From NCBI GenBank assembly GCA_002509495.1, contig DAEV01000061.1, positions 1-29,787 on the forward strand: a DNA stretch of 29,787 nt. Reading direction: 5' to 3'. The translations under genes and the position numbers were made by a program. Within the stretch, counting starts at the first letter, position 1. Each line of letters starts with the position of its first letter. This document shows positions 22,799 through 29,787 of this stretch, piece after piece. The notes under the pieces were generated by a model. That model saw nothing but the letters and a program-made list of their open reading frames with translations. It did no database searches and was not told the origin of the DNA. Origin of the DNA: Methanolinea sp. UBA473 (lineage in GTDB: Archaea; Halobacteriota; Methanomicrobia; Methanomicrobiales; Methanospirillaceae).

Positions 22799-24535
22799 CT
22801 AACCGCTCTTTACCCGCCCGAGTAACAGTGCCGAGATCTCTTTTTCGATGGCTCCAAACTCTTCGCTCTGCCAGGGAGCGGAGTTCCAGCCTCTGAATTG
22901 CTGTCTTAACTGCTGGAAGAAATGCAAGGCTGACGCTTTGTCTTCGAAGGCAATTTCCGATTCCATGATGCCGTAAATAAAGTTATACACATACATCTGG
23001 CGTTCCCTGGGCGTCGCTTCATCCACCGGGTCAAAGGCATTCTGCTGCAGGTAGACAAAATCAAAGAATTCCGCTTTGAGGTAATCCACGTAATCGTGGA
23101 GCGCCGTCCCTTCTTCTCCGACCACTTTCATCATCTGCGCGACATCGTTCCCTTTGCGCAGGATAAAATGGCCCCGCTCTTTCCGCTCTTCGTCGATAAA
23201 ACTCCTGTACTTGCTCCAGCTGATCAACGGGTCGATGGCAGGATACCGGCGGGCATCCGAACGGCTCCGGGAAAGACCATGGAATGCGCCCACAACTTTC
23301 AAGGTAGCCTGCGTAACCGGCTCTTCGAAATTCCCTCCCGCCGGGCTTACTGCGCCTCCGATCGTGACCGAGCCGCAAGAACCGTCATGTAACCGCACCA
23401 CACCGGACCTCTCGTAAAATGAAGCAATGTGGGATTCCAGATATGCGGGAAACGCCTCTTCTCCCGGGATCTCTTCGAGCCTTCCGGACATCTCGCGCAT
23501 AGCCTGGGCCCAGCGGGAAGTGGAATCCGCAAGCAACAGCACGTGAAGGCCCATCTGCCGGTAATATTCCGCAATGGTGACCGCGGTGTAGACGCTGGAC
23601 TCCCTTGCCGCGACAGGCATGGAGCTGGTATTGCAGATGATCACGGTCCGATCGGACAGGGGGCGATCGGTCCTTGGATCGATCAGCGTGGGGAATGTCT
23701 TGATCGTCTCGACTACTTCGCCCGCTCGCTCGCCGCATGCCGCGATCACAACGATGTCCACGTCGGCATGCCGGCTTGTCAATTGCTGCAGGACCGTTTT
23801 TCCGGCACCGAACGGACCTGGAATACAATAAGTCCCGCCCCGGGCGACCGGGAAGAGCGAATCAATCAGACGCATCTTGGTGACGAGTGGTTCTGCCGGT
23901 TTCAGTTTCTCGGCATATGCCCGGATGGGAATCTTCACAGGCCATTGCTGGCTTAAATAGACCGGAAAGACCTTGCCGTCCGGATCCCGGATCTGAGCGA
24001 CCGCCTGTTTCTTGGTGAACCTTCCGGGAGGTTCGATCGTCAAAACTTCAAAAATGCCCGAAAAAGAGAAGGGGACCATACAATAGTGTTTAAAGAGCTT
24101 CTCCATTACGTATCCGAGTTTATCCCCGGCCCGGACCCTGTCACCGGGACTGGTAAGAGGGGTGAACTCCCAGGCCTGGGTGTCTGAAAGCGCCTCGATA
24201 TATACTCCACGGGACAGGAAGAAACCGCATTCCCTGGCAAGCTCCGGCAGGGGGTTCTGCAGCCCGTCAAATACCTGGGAGAGCATCCCCGGCCCGAGCT
24301 CGACGGAAAGAAGCTCTCCGGTAAACTCGACCTCTTCCCCGATCTTCAGGCCTTCGGTTGACTCGTAGACCTGCATCTCTGCGAGGTTGCCGCGGACCCG
24401 TATGATTTCAGACTTGAGACGCTCTGCACCGTGGAGGATATAGGCCACCTCGTTCTGCATGACCGGAGAGTCGAAGGACACCGTGACCATATTCCCGCTG
24501 ATTTTTACGATCCTGCCGGTTCTTGGTTCAGTCAT
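22799..24535 (-). CDS. atpA: V-type ATPase subunit A (catalytic)
   Basis: The catalytic subunit, 578 residues. The start at 24535 (MTEPRTGRIVKISGNMV) has ggagg 6-10 nt upstream; the 18-codon extension upstream overlaps the previous gene and is rejected. The P-loop at 240-247 is GPFGAGKT. The insert domain (about 110-205) is present, followed by CGERAGEVVETIKTFP, ADSTSRWAQAMREMSGRLEE and SVTIGGAVSPAGGNFEEPVT. CGERAGE differs from CGERGNE of the first operon and is typical of the bacterial V-type lineage. It lies 10 bp after the DUF2764 gene. Confidence 0.94.
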   Translation of the reverse strand: MTEPRTGRIVKISGNMVTVSFDSPVMQNEVAYILHGAERLKSEIIRVRGNLAEMQVYESTEGLKIGEEVEFTGELLSVELGPGMLSQVFDGLQNPLPELARECGFFLSRGVYIEALSDTQAWEFTPLTSPGDRVRAGDKLGYVMEKLFKHYCMVPFSFSGIFEVLTIEPPGRFTKKQAVAQIRDPDGKVFPVYLSQQWPVKIPIRAYAEKLKPAEPLVTKMRLIDSLFPVARGGTYCIPGPFGAGKTVLQQLTSRHADVDIVVIAACGERAGEVVETIKTFPTLIDPRTDRPLSDRTVIICNTSSMPVAARESSVYTAVTIAEYYRQMGLHVLLLADSTSRWAQAMREMSGRLEEIPGEEAFPAYLESHIASFYERSGVVRLHDGSCGSVTIGGAVSPAGGNFEEPVTQATLKVVGAFHGLSRSRSDARRYPAIDPLISWSKYRSFIDEERKERGHFILRKGNDVAQMMKVVGEEGTALHDYVDYLKAEFFDFVYLQQNAFDPVDEATPRERQMYVYNFIYGIMESEIAFEDKASALHFFQQLRQQFRGWNSAPWQSEEFGAIEKEISALLLGRVKSG

Positions 24536-24545
24536 GTATCCTCCG

Positions 24546-25076
24546 TTACTGCTGCAATGCCCTCTCGAGCAGGACTGTCGTATCTGCATTGCGTATTTTC
24601 TCCCAGCGCTCGAGGATCAGTAACTTATACGCATAGGTGATAAGGTAGGGAAGGTCAAAAGAATGACCGGTTGCCATCTCGTCCAGAGCCTTCCAGCGCG
24701 TCTCATCCAGCCTTTTCTCATCGTCAAGAATCGCGGAATCCCCCATCGTGCCAATCCCCGGAGGGAGGATGGAAGGACCAATGTAGCGGGAAGGTCGAAG
24801 ATATGGGGAAGAATCCATTCGTTTCCGGGCGGCACGCATTCTGACCAGCTCATTCCGGAGTGCAGCATCGAATTCGACCCATTTGCGGATAACCCTGGGT
24901 GACGTTCCCTTTTCAGAATGCCGGACGGACTGCGGTAGTGCAGCGATCAGCCGGAAGTCCTTTTCCGGTATAAACCGCCTGCACTCTTCCAGGAACCGTT
25001 CAAAAGAAAATGGCGGTTTTTCTCCGAAATGCAGCATGGGGAGGCTCGCGACCAGGTAGGGATAGAAATCTGCCAT
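24546..25076 (-). CDS. DUF2764 protein, likely subunit C-like component of the V-ATPase
   Basis: A 176-residue protein starting MADFYPYLVASLPMLHFGEKPPFSFERFLEECRRF. This opening, YPYLVASLPML-x-FG-x2-PPFS, is the mark of DUF2764, found between subunits E and A in spirochete-type V-ATPase operons, exactly its place here. The family is thought to take the place of subunit C, since these operons have no ordinary atpC. An earlier ATG at 25100, inside atpE2, would add 8 residues. The C-terminal part (DLPYLITYAYKLLILERWEKI) is helical, like the end of subunit C. The subunit role is inference from position and fold-like resemblance. Confidence 0.8.
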   Translation of the reverse strand: MADFYPYLVASLPMLHFGEKPPFSFERFLEECRRFIPEKDFRLIAALPQSVRHSEKGTSPRVIRKWVEFDAALRNELVRMRAARKRMDSSPYLRPSRYIGPSILPPGIGTMGDSAILDDEKRLDETRWKALDEMATGHSFDLPYLITYAYKLLILERWEKIRNADTTVLLERALQQ

Positions 25077-25083
25077 CTTGCGC

Positions 25084-25695
25084 TCAGTCCTTGACTGCAT
25101 CCTTGAGGATCTGGTTTAATTTCGGTTTGAGGTAGGTGCCGATGTATTCTGCCAGTGCCCTGTCGGAAAAATCATAATAGGATCTTCCGCTATCAAAACT
25201 GATGGTAAATCCCCCTGCAATCTCCTCCGAAGGCCTTAACAGGATCCCCGTTTTCGTTTCATCTTCCAGCCTGTTCAGATAACTTTTCTCAAGTGCTTCC
25301 AGGTCCTCTTTCTTCAAAATCACCATAATCCCGCCAGGCTCGCCGGCGCGATGGTTCCTGACCACCTCGACAAGAAGGGAAAAGAGTGCGTCAGGAGTCA
25401 GGGATTCCCGGATATCTGACACTATGATTCGTCCGAGCATGGCATTGATCTCTTTCCGGAGGGATAGAAGCAGGTCCCTGCCTGCCTGGGCGAGAAGGAT
25501 TCTCTCTTTCTCATCCTCACGATGGACCCTGTCTTCGGCGGAAGCGATCATCTCATCTGCTTTTTTTCTTGCAAAAGACAGTATCTCTTCGGCTTTTTGC
25601 CTGGCCTCATCCTCGATAGCCTTCGCTTTCTCCTCCGCGGCCTTGATACCGTCCTGGTTAATTTTCTCGATCAGGTCTCGAATCTCTTCAGCCAT
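25084..25695 (-). CDS. atpE: V-type ATPase subunit E (peripheral stalk)
   Basis: The first gene of the second cluster, 203 residues. A long charged coiled coil (IKAAEEKAKAIEDEARQKAEE, FARKKADEMIASAEDRVHREDEKER) covers about residues 15-75, followed by a globular C-terminal head. gaggtttt precedes the ATG. No H/G partner gene is visible in the cluster, so the stator may use another partner or E alone, as in the known seven-gene bacterial operons. Sequence similarity to the E at 13416 is confined to the overall pattern. Confidence 0.88.
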   Translation of the reverse strand: MAEEIRDLIEKINQDGIKAAEEKAKAIEDEARQKAEEILSFARKKADEMIASAEDRVHREDEKERILLAQAGRDLLLSLRKEINAMLGRIIVSDIRESLTPDALFSLLVEVVRNHRAGEPGGIMVILKKEDLEALEKSYLNRLEDETKTGILLRPSEEIAGGFTISFDSGRSYYDFSDRALAEYIGTYLKPKLNQILKDAVKD

Positions 25696-25974
25696 GGGAA
25701 AACCTCATCGTTCTACCAGGATGGCATACTGACCCACTTGATTGGTTCCTTTTTTCCGCATCCCGGATCTGTCAAACGTTGATCAGGGATGGAAAATGCA
25801 GTATAAAATAAGTTTGGATATGCATCGCCGGGTTATCCCCATTGCATCCGCGAATAAATAAGTGGCTGCATAAAAAACCGATTATATTCCGTTTCTCTCT
25901 CAAAGAGGGATGATATTGCCGTGAAAACCGGTAAAAAACCGAATATGTTAAACGCTAACGTGTCCCATGTTCAC
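25696..25974. promoter_or_regulatory. divergent promoter region of V-ATPase cluster and symporter genes
   Basis: This is 280 bp without a gene. For the minus-strand ATPase cluster there is a box A-like tattttatac (25802-25811), about 105 nt from the atpE2 ATG. For the plus-strand symporter pair there is gattatatt (25880-25888), about 100 nt from the small ORF. Both are read by eye only. Confidence 0.35.
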
Positions 25975-25989
25975 ATGGAGCAAAATTCT

Positions 25990-26097
25990 ATGTTTGGTCT
26001 TCCTACCATTACTTTAGTTGCCGTCGGGGGAGCGGTTCTTATTGTAATTGCTCTCCTCGTCTTCTGGGCGCTCCATTTTAAGGAGGTCCCGAATTGA
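25990..26097 (+). CDS. small single-TM protein, symporter accessory subunit
   Basis: A 35-residue membrane peptide too short for most gene finders: MFGLPTITLVAVGGAVLIVI and onward, a single hydrophobic helix of about 22 residues, then a short cytosolic tail HFKEVPN. ggag lies about 10 nt before ATG 25990; an in-frame ATG at 25975 would add five residues. Its TGA overlaps the symporter's TTG start (TTGA), and the symporter's Shine-Dalgarno box lies inside its last codons, so the two are translated together. Small partner proteins encoded ahead of SSS-family symporters are known in prokaryotes; I recall such a family but could not verify membership. Confidence 0.72.
   Translation: MFGLPTITLVAVGGAVLIVIALLVFWALHFKEVPN
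26080..26087 (+). promoter_or_regulatory. ribosome binding site deciding a TTG start
   Basis: The sequence aaggaggt lies 6 nt before TTG 26094. No ATG is placed suitably, so this site fixes the rare TTG start of the symporter. Confidence 0.75.
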
Positions 26098-27596
26098 TCG
26101 ATCCCCTCGATGTCGCAATCGTCGCCACCTACCTGGTTGCGATGATTGGAATCGGCATATGGGCCTCGAGGAAGATTCACAATCTGTCGGATTATATGCT
26201 TGCAGGACGATCCCTGGGCTTCTGGCTTTTCACCATGCTCATGGTCGGGTCGGTCTGCAGCGGCATGTCGCTTCTCGGGGTCTCCGGGCTCGGGTATAAT
26301 TACGGATGGCCGACGATCTGGGAGCAGATCTTCGTCCCCCTCTCGATCGCGTTCTGCATCATCTTCTTCGGGGTCAAGATCAACGGGCTCGCGAAGAAGA
26401 ACGGGTACCTGACAGTCCAGGACTATTTCGTCCACCGGTTCGAAAGCCCGAAGGCATTGAGGTCTCTCTCCGCCGTCTCAGGAATCGTGGTCTCCATGAT
26501 CTACCTTGCAGGCCAGTATACCGCAGTGAGTATCGTGTTGATGTGGATTTTTAATCTCCCGCACTGGCTGGCCCTGATCATCGGAGTGGTAATCGTCACG
26601 ATTTATACCGTGATCGGGGGACTCTACGCGGTCACCTGGACGACACTCATCCAGGGCCTGATGCTGATCGCCGGCGTCCTCATCATGGCCCCGCTCGTGA
26701 TCTTGAAGGCCGGGGGATTCACCCGTATCAACGAAGTGATGAGCGCAGGGAACCCGGATTTTGTTCAGCCCTGGGTTGGAAGCGGGGTCTTTACCCTTCC
26801 CTACGTCGTCTCTTTCTCGCTCCTCCTGATGATCGGGCTCGCCTGCGCGCCTCACGTCATCAACAATGTCCTGGCGGTCAAAGATACGAAGATGTTCAAA
26901 TGGGCACCTCTCGTGGCGTTCCTGATCTACGGGGCGGTCATGTTCCTGCTGAAGTTCGGAGGATTTGCGGGGATTGTCCTGGTGAAAGAAGGTGTAATCC
27001 AGCTCCCGCAGGTGAAAAACGCCAGCGATTTCGTGTTTATCTACGGGATCCAGTCAACTATCCCGAACATTGTCATATGGGGAGTCTTTGCGGTCGTCGT
27101 GCTCGCAGCGGTGATGTCCACCACCGATCGCCTGATGTTGACCATAGGGACCTACTTTTCCTGGGACATCTACAAGAACATCTTAAAACCGGGAGCTTCG
27201 GATAAGCAGGTCCTGCGGGTCAGCCAGATCTCGGTTGCGGCAGCAGCCATCATCACTATGATGCTTGCCCTGGATCCCCCTGCGATGCTGGTCTGGCTCA
27301 TCTGGGCAGGGATCGGGATCATGTTCGCAACCTTTTCGGTCCCCCTCCTCGCGGGCCTGTACTGGCGTCGCGCCACGAAGGAGGGAGCCCTCGCGAGCAT
27401 GGCGTGCGGCCTTGCCTTTTCCATCATCTTCGGGGCGGTCACCTACTTTAAGATCGCCCCGCTGCCCGTTCACTTCAGCATGTTCGGAGTAGTGATCGCG
27501 TTGATCGCTATGGTAGCGGTAAGCATTGCCACGAAACCCACTCCGGAAAAAGTCCTGGACGACACCCACACCGGGTGGTTCATCCAGTTAAACTAA
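26094..27596 (+). CDS. sodium:solute symporter (SSS family)
   Basis: A Na+-coupled transporter of 500 residues with about 13 membrane segments, normal for the SSS family. The start is TTG 26094, giving (M)IDPLDVAIVATYLVAMIGIG. DYMLAGRSLGFW at residues 33-44 is the usual SSS loop after helix 1; GGLYAVTWTTLIQGLMLIAG contains the signature helix; VLAAVMSTTDRLMLTIGTYFS carries the Ser/Thr-rich Na2-site helix. The C-terminus (ATKPTPEKVLDDTHTGWF) is cytosolic. The substrate is not evident; carboxylates such as acetate, proline or pantothenate are possible. It lies divergent to the putative Na+ V-ATPase, which could supply the Na+ gradient it uses (inference). Confidence 0.9.
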   Translation: MIDPLDVAIVATYLVAMIGIGIWASRKIHNLSDYMLAGRSLGFWLFTMLMVGSVCSGMSLLGVSGLGYNYGWPTIWEQIFVPLSIAFCIIFFGVKINGLAKKNGYLTVQDYFVHRFESPKALRSLSAVSGIVVSMIYLAGQYTAVSIVLMWIFNLPHWLALIIGVVIVTIYTVIGGLYAVTWTTLIQGLMLIAGVLIMAPLVILKAGGFTRINEVMSAGNPDFVQPWVGSGVFTLPYVVSFSLLLMIGLACAPHVINNVLAVKDTKMFKWAPLVAFLIYGAVMFLLKFGGFAGIVLVKEGVIQLPQVKNASDFVFIYGIQSTIPNIVIWGVFAVVVLAAVMSTTDRLMLTIGTYFSWDIYKNILKPGASDKQVLRVSQISVAAAAIITMMLALDPPAMLVWLIWAGIGIMFATFSVPLLAGLYWRRATKEGALASMACGLAFSIIFGAVTYFKIAPLPVHFSMFGVVIALIAMVAVSIATKPTPEKVLDDTHTGWFIQLN

Positions 27597-27893
27597 TCCC
27601 TTACTTTCTTTTCAGTCCTGGTCGAGGTCATCTTCCGGATTTGTTCGTCGATCGAACGAAGTCTTTATGAGAAAAATTTCCGGTGGGCGGTTACTGGATT
27701 CCTGTTCAGGCTGCAACATTCCATATCCGGAAAACTACCTGCCCATCGGCTGCCGGGGCCCCTGTTGGAACATGGCGGTATCCATGAATGAAGGAAAACC
27801 AGGAGACCGGAGCGTCCGAAAGAAAAGCCTGCCTTATCCACAACCAGGGGTTCTTCATAAAAGTTAAGTGGGGAAGACAGGACCGCACTGCCC
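27597..27893. other. intergenic region between symporter and kup genes
   Basis: About 300 bp between converging genes. A T-rich run (ctttcttttcag) just after the symporter stop may end its transcript. A 66-codon plus-strand frame (27667-27867) with several cysteines has no ribosome site and no recognisable content, so I do not call it. Confidence 0.4.
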
Positions 27894-29714
27894 TCACATC
27901 TCAATTCTCGTGATCACGCCGTGGATCTTGTTGGCGGGTAGCTTGTAGAACTGGACGAAGGAGGGGGTGAGCCGTTTGATGGCATTGAAGATCTTCCAGA
28001 GAATATTCTCGGTCATGATCTCCTCCATTCCGTAAAATATGGCTTTTTCGTGGATTTCTGCGTCCTTGAGGATCGTACGGAGGTCGATCATCTGCATGTA
28101 CCCGTATTCTATGCAGAAAATCCGGAGGCCGGGTGCCGGCGGGGGATCAAACCACCATCGCATCCCGAAGGGCTTTTCCGTGATGTTGACGCTGACAACG
28201 ATGTTGTCCTCGTAGATAATGTTATTCTGGAAGATGGTATTGGTGATATACGTGGGAATGTGTTCTATGGTGCGCGCAAAGAAGAGCGCAGTCCCCCGTA
28301 TTTTTTTTAAGGAATGGTAGGCAGCCTGGTATTTCTGGAGGAAATCTTCCTTCTCCATCGGATGTAAGGAGTAGTAGAGTCTCTGCTGTCCGTGGATATA
28401 GATCATGATGAGGCTGAATGGAATTGCAGCAAGGATCAGGGACCAATAGGCACCGTGGGGGATCTTCAGGAGAGTGGATAAGAAGAAGGCCATGTCCACG
28501 ACGATGATCATTCCCGCAAGCAGCGTCCTCCCGTATTGCCTCCGGGCAAAGAAGATGAGGGTCATCAGGATGCCGGTGATGGTCATGGTGCCTGTGACGG
28601 CGAGCCCGTATGCCCCTGCAAGGTTTTCGGAGTACTGGAACGTCAGCAGAACGAAGAGAACCGCGATGCAGAGGAACCAGTTGACGCTGTCGATATAGAC
28701 CTGGGTGCGGAGTTCGCTCGATGTGTATTTGATCCGGAAAAGGGGGAGCATGTGGGTGTTGATTGCCTGGTAGACGATGGAGAAGATCCCTGAAATGACC
28801 GCCTGCGAGGCGATCACGGTCGCAGCGACTGCCAGGAGGAGGAACGGGATATAGAGGGTGGGTGCCTGTGAAAAGAACATCTCGAAAAGGACAACCCTTG
28901 TGCCGGGATGCGATGCCAGGTAGGCTCCCTGGCCCAGGTAACTGATGGCAAGGGCGAAAAAAACAACGTACCATGCACGGCGGATGGGTTCTTTGCCGAG
29001 GTGGCCCATATCCGCAAAAAGGGCTTCCCCCCCTGTTGCACAGAGAATGATGGATGATAAGACCAAAAGGCTGGCAAATCCGTGTGTTGCCAGGAACTGG
29101 AGCCCGTACAGGGGATTCACTGCCGCCAGGATGGAAGGGAAGGAAAGAATCGAGAGGAGCCCGGAGACGAGGAGCACGGAGAACCATACCAGCATCAGCG
29201 GACCGAAGGCCGCGGCGACCCGTTCGGATCCTTTCTTCTGGAAGTAAAAGAGCCCGATCGTGATCACCGCAGCAAGGAGAAGGAGAAGATCCTGGCCCAC
29301 GTGGGAATATTCAGGGACATAGCGGAACCCTTCCACTGCGGAGAGTATGCTGATCGCAGGAGTGATGATGCAATCTCCGATCATCAGGGAAACGCCGATG
29401 ATCGAGAGGAGCCCGACACCCGCGACAGCCTTCTTGGACCCTAACAGGGGCGTAAGGAGTTCGCGAAGGACGATAGTGCCCCCTTCCCCGTTATACCCGA
29501 GTTGCATGGCCAGATAGGCATACTGGATTGTTACCACGATCACGAGAGTCCAGAGAATGAGGGACAGGACACCGATGATGTTTGGGAATTTTGGCTCCAC
29601 AAGGAGAAAAATGACCGTCAGGGTATAGATGGGGCTGGTGCCGATGTCGCCAAAGACCAGTCCCATGGACTTGACAATACCTTTTTGAAATGGGGCACTT
29701 TGCGAATCTGTCAT
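27894..29714 (-). CDS. kup: Kup-type potassium uptake transporter
   Basis: A K+:H+ symport-type importer, 606 residues, about full length for the Kup/HAK/KT family. GDIGTSPIYT begins at residue 22, and YNGEGGTI with GEGG at 76-79 is the second family signature. About 12 membrane helices fill residues 15-440, and a soluble C-terminal domain (about 450-606) includes FFARTIEHIPTYITNTIFQNN. There is little ribosome-site signal before ATG 29714 and an A/T-rich segment just upstream, which may mean a very short or absent leader. K+ uptake balances Na+/H+ export and turgor, in line with its neighbours. The 3' end lies next to the symporter region; the gene is complete. Confidence 0.93.
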   Translation of the reverse strand: MTDSQSAPFQKGIVKSMGLVFGDIGTSPIYTLTVIFLLVEPKFPNIIGVLSLILWTLVIVVTIQYAYLAMQLGYNGEGGTIVLRELLTPLLGSKKAVAGVGLLSIIGVSLMIGDCIITPAISILSAVEGFRYVPEYSHVGQDLLLLLAAVITIGLFYFQKKGSERVAAAFGPLMLVWFSVLLVSGLLSILSFPSILAAVNPLYGLQFLATHGFASLLVLSSIILCATGGEALFADMGHLGKEPIRRAWYVVFFALAISYLGQGAYLASHPGTRVVLFEMFFSQAPTLYIPFLLLAVAATVIASQAVISGIFSIVYQAINTHMLPLFRIKYTSSELRTQVYIDSVNWFLCIAVLFVLLTFQYSENLAGAYGLAVTGTMTITGILMTLIFFARRQYGRTLLAGMIIVVDMAFFLSTLLKIPHGAYWSLILAAIPFSLIMIYIHGQQRLYYSLHPMEKEDFLQKYQAAYHSLKKIRGTALFFARTIEHIPTYITNTIFQNNIIYEDNIVVSVNITEKPFGMRWWFDPPPAPGLRIFCIEYGYMQMIDLRTILKDAEIHEKAIFYGMEEIMTENILWKIFNAIKRLTPSFVQFYKLPANKIHGVITRIEM

Positions 29715-29787
29715 GGCTCTAAAAAATTAAAATTCAGGTTAAATTCGTTGGTTATTCAACCTTTGCATCCGGATCCCGGTCTCTGAA
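29715..29787 (-). promoter_or_regulatory. upstream flank of kup, truncated by window edge
   Basis: This is 73 bp of AT-rich sequence (minus strand: gaatttaacctgaattttaa) before the kup ATG. A box A is likely within it, but its position is not clear. Confidence 0.25.

Noticed and set aside
21517..22896. Very long plus-strand frame of 459 codons opposite atpB2
   Set aside because: It is a shadow of the clearly conserved atpB2 and atpA2 genes on the minus strand; its composition (many His, Asp, Arg) is typical of antisense frames in GC-rich DNA.
27667..27867. Plus-strand frame of 66 codons rich in Cys, Pro and Gly
   Set aside because: No ribosome site, no promoter and no domain; it lies between converging genes.
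1..29787. tRNA, rRNA or CRISPR loci
   Set aside because: I looked for tRNA-like cloverleaf ends, rRNA-like segments and repeat-spacer arrays by eye and found none.

Overview
The window looks like a chromosomal stretch of a methanogenic archaeon, most likely of the order Methanomicrobiales. The reasons are a complete archaeal A-type ATP synthase operon in the H-I-K-E-C-F-A-B-D order, strong Shine-Dalgarno boxes matching an archaeal 16S tail (GGAGGTGAT), TATA-like box A elements, and two-domain UspA proteins. The order-level placement is inference, because no rRNA or methanogenesis gene is present.

Layout. Positions 1-4700 hold a Na+/H+ antiporter followed by a universal stress protein (minus strand), two paralogous ~110-residue proteins of unknown function (plus strand) and an orphan A-ATPase proteolipid gene (atpK', minus strand). 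Copies of one GC-rich palindrome lie at both ends of this block, in inverted orientation. Positions 4974-8256 are a nested transposon: an IS5-like (IS903-type) element, with its transposase gene split by a complete IS21-family istA/istB element. Both insertions have readable target duplications. Positions 8261-16782 are the A-type ATP synthase operon, read on the minus strand. It is preceded by two small related ORFs (16794-17221), one of which appears frameshifted. A second two-domain UspA gene (17671-18552, plus strand) separates it from a second rotary ATPase at 18641-25695 (minus strand). That cluster is a seven-gene set in the order E, DUF2764/C-like, A, B, D, I, K, which is the order known from spirochetes and some other bacteria. 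From 25990 a 35-residue single-TM protein and a sodium:solute symporter are read on the plus strand, and a Kup-type K+ transporter (minus strand) ends the window.

How it fits together. Almost every non-mobile gene handles Na+, H+ or K+ across the membrane or responds to stress. The first ATPase has a one-hairpin proteolipid with one carboxylate per hairpin, as expected of an ATP synthase. The second has a two-hairpin proteolipid in which the first hairpin carries Gln instead of Glu, which halves the ion sites per hairpin and suits an ATP-driven pump. Its T-Q / Q / E residues match the Na+ ligands of Enterococcus hirae NtpK. A plausible reading is an ion-homeostasis island: an ATP synthase, an ATP-driven Na+ pump, a Na+/H+ antiporter, a Na+-coupled symporter and a K+ importer. 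A third proteolipid, with an extra membrane glutamate, lay about 0.7 kb downstream of atpD before the transposons inserted.
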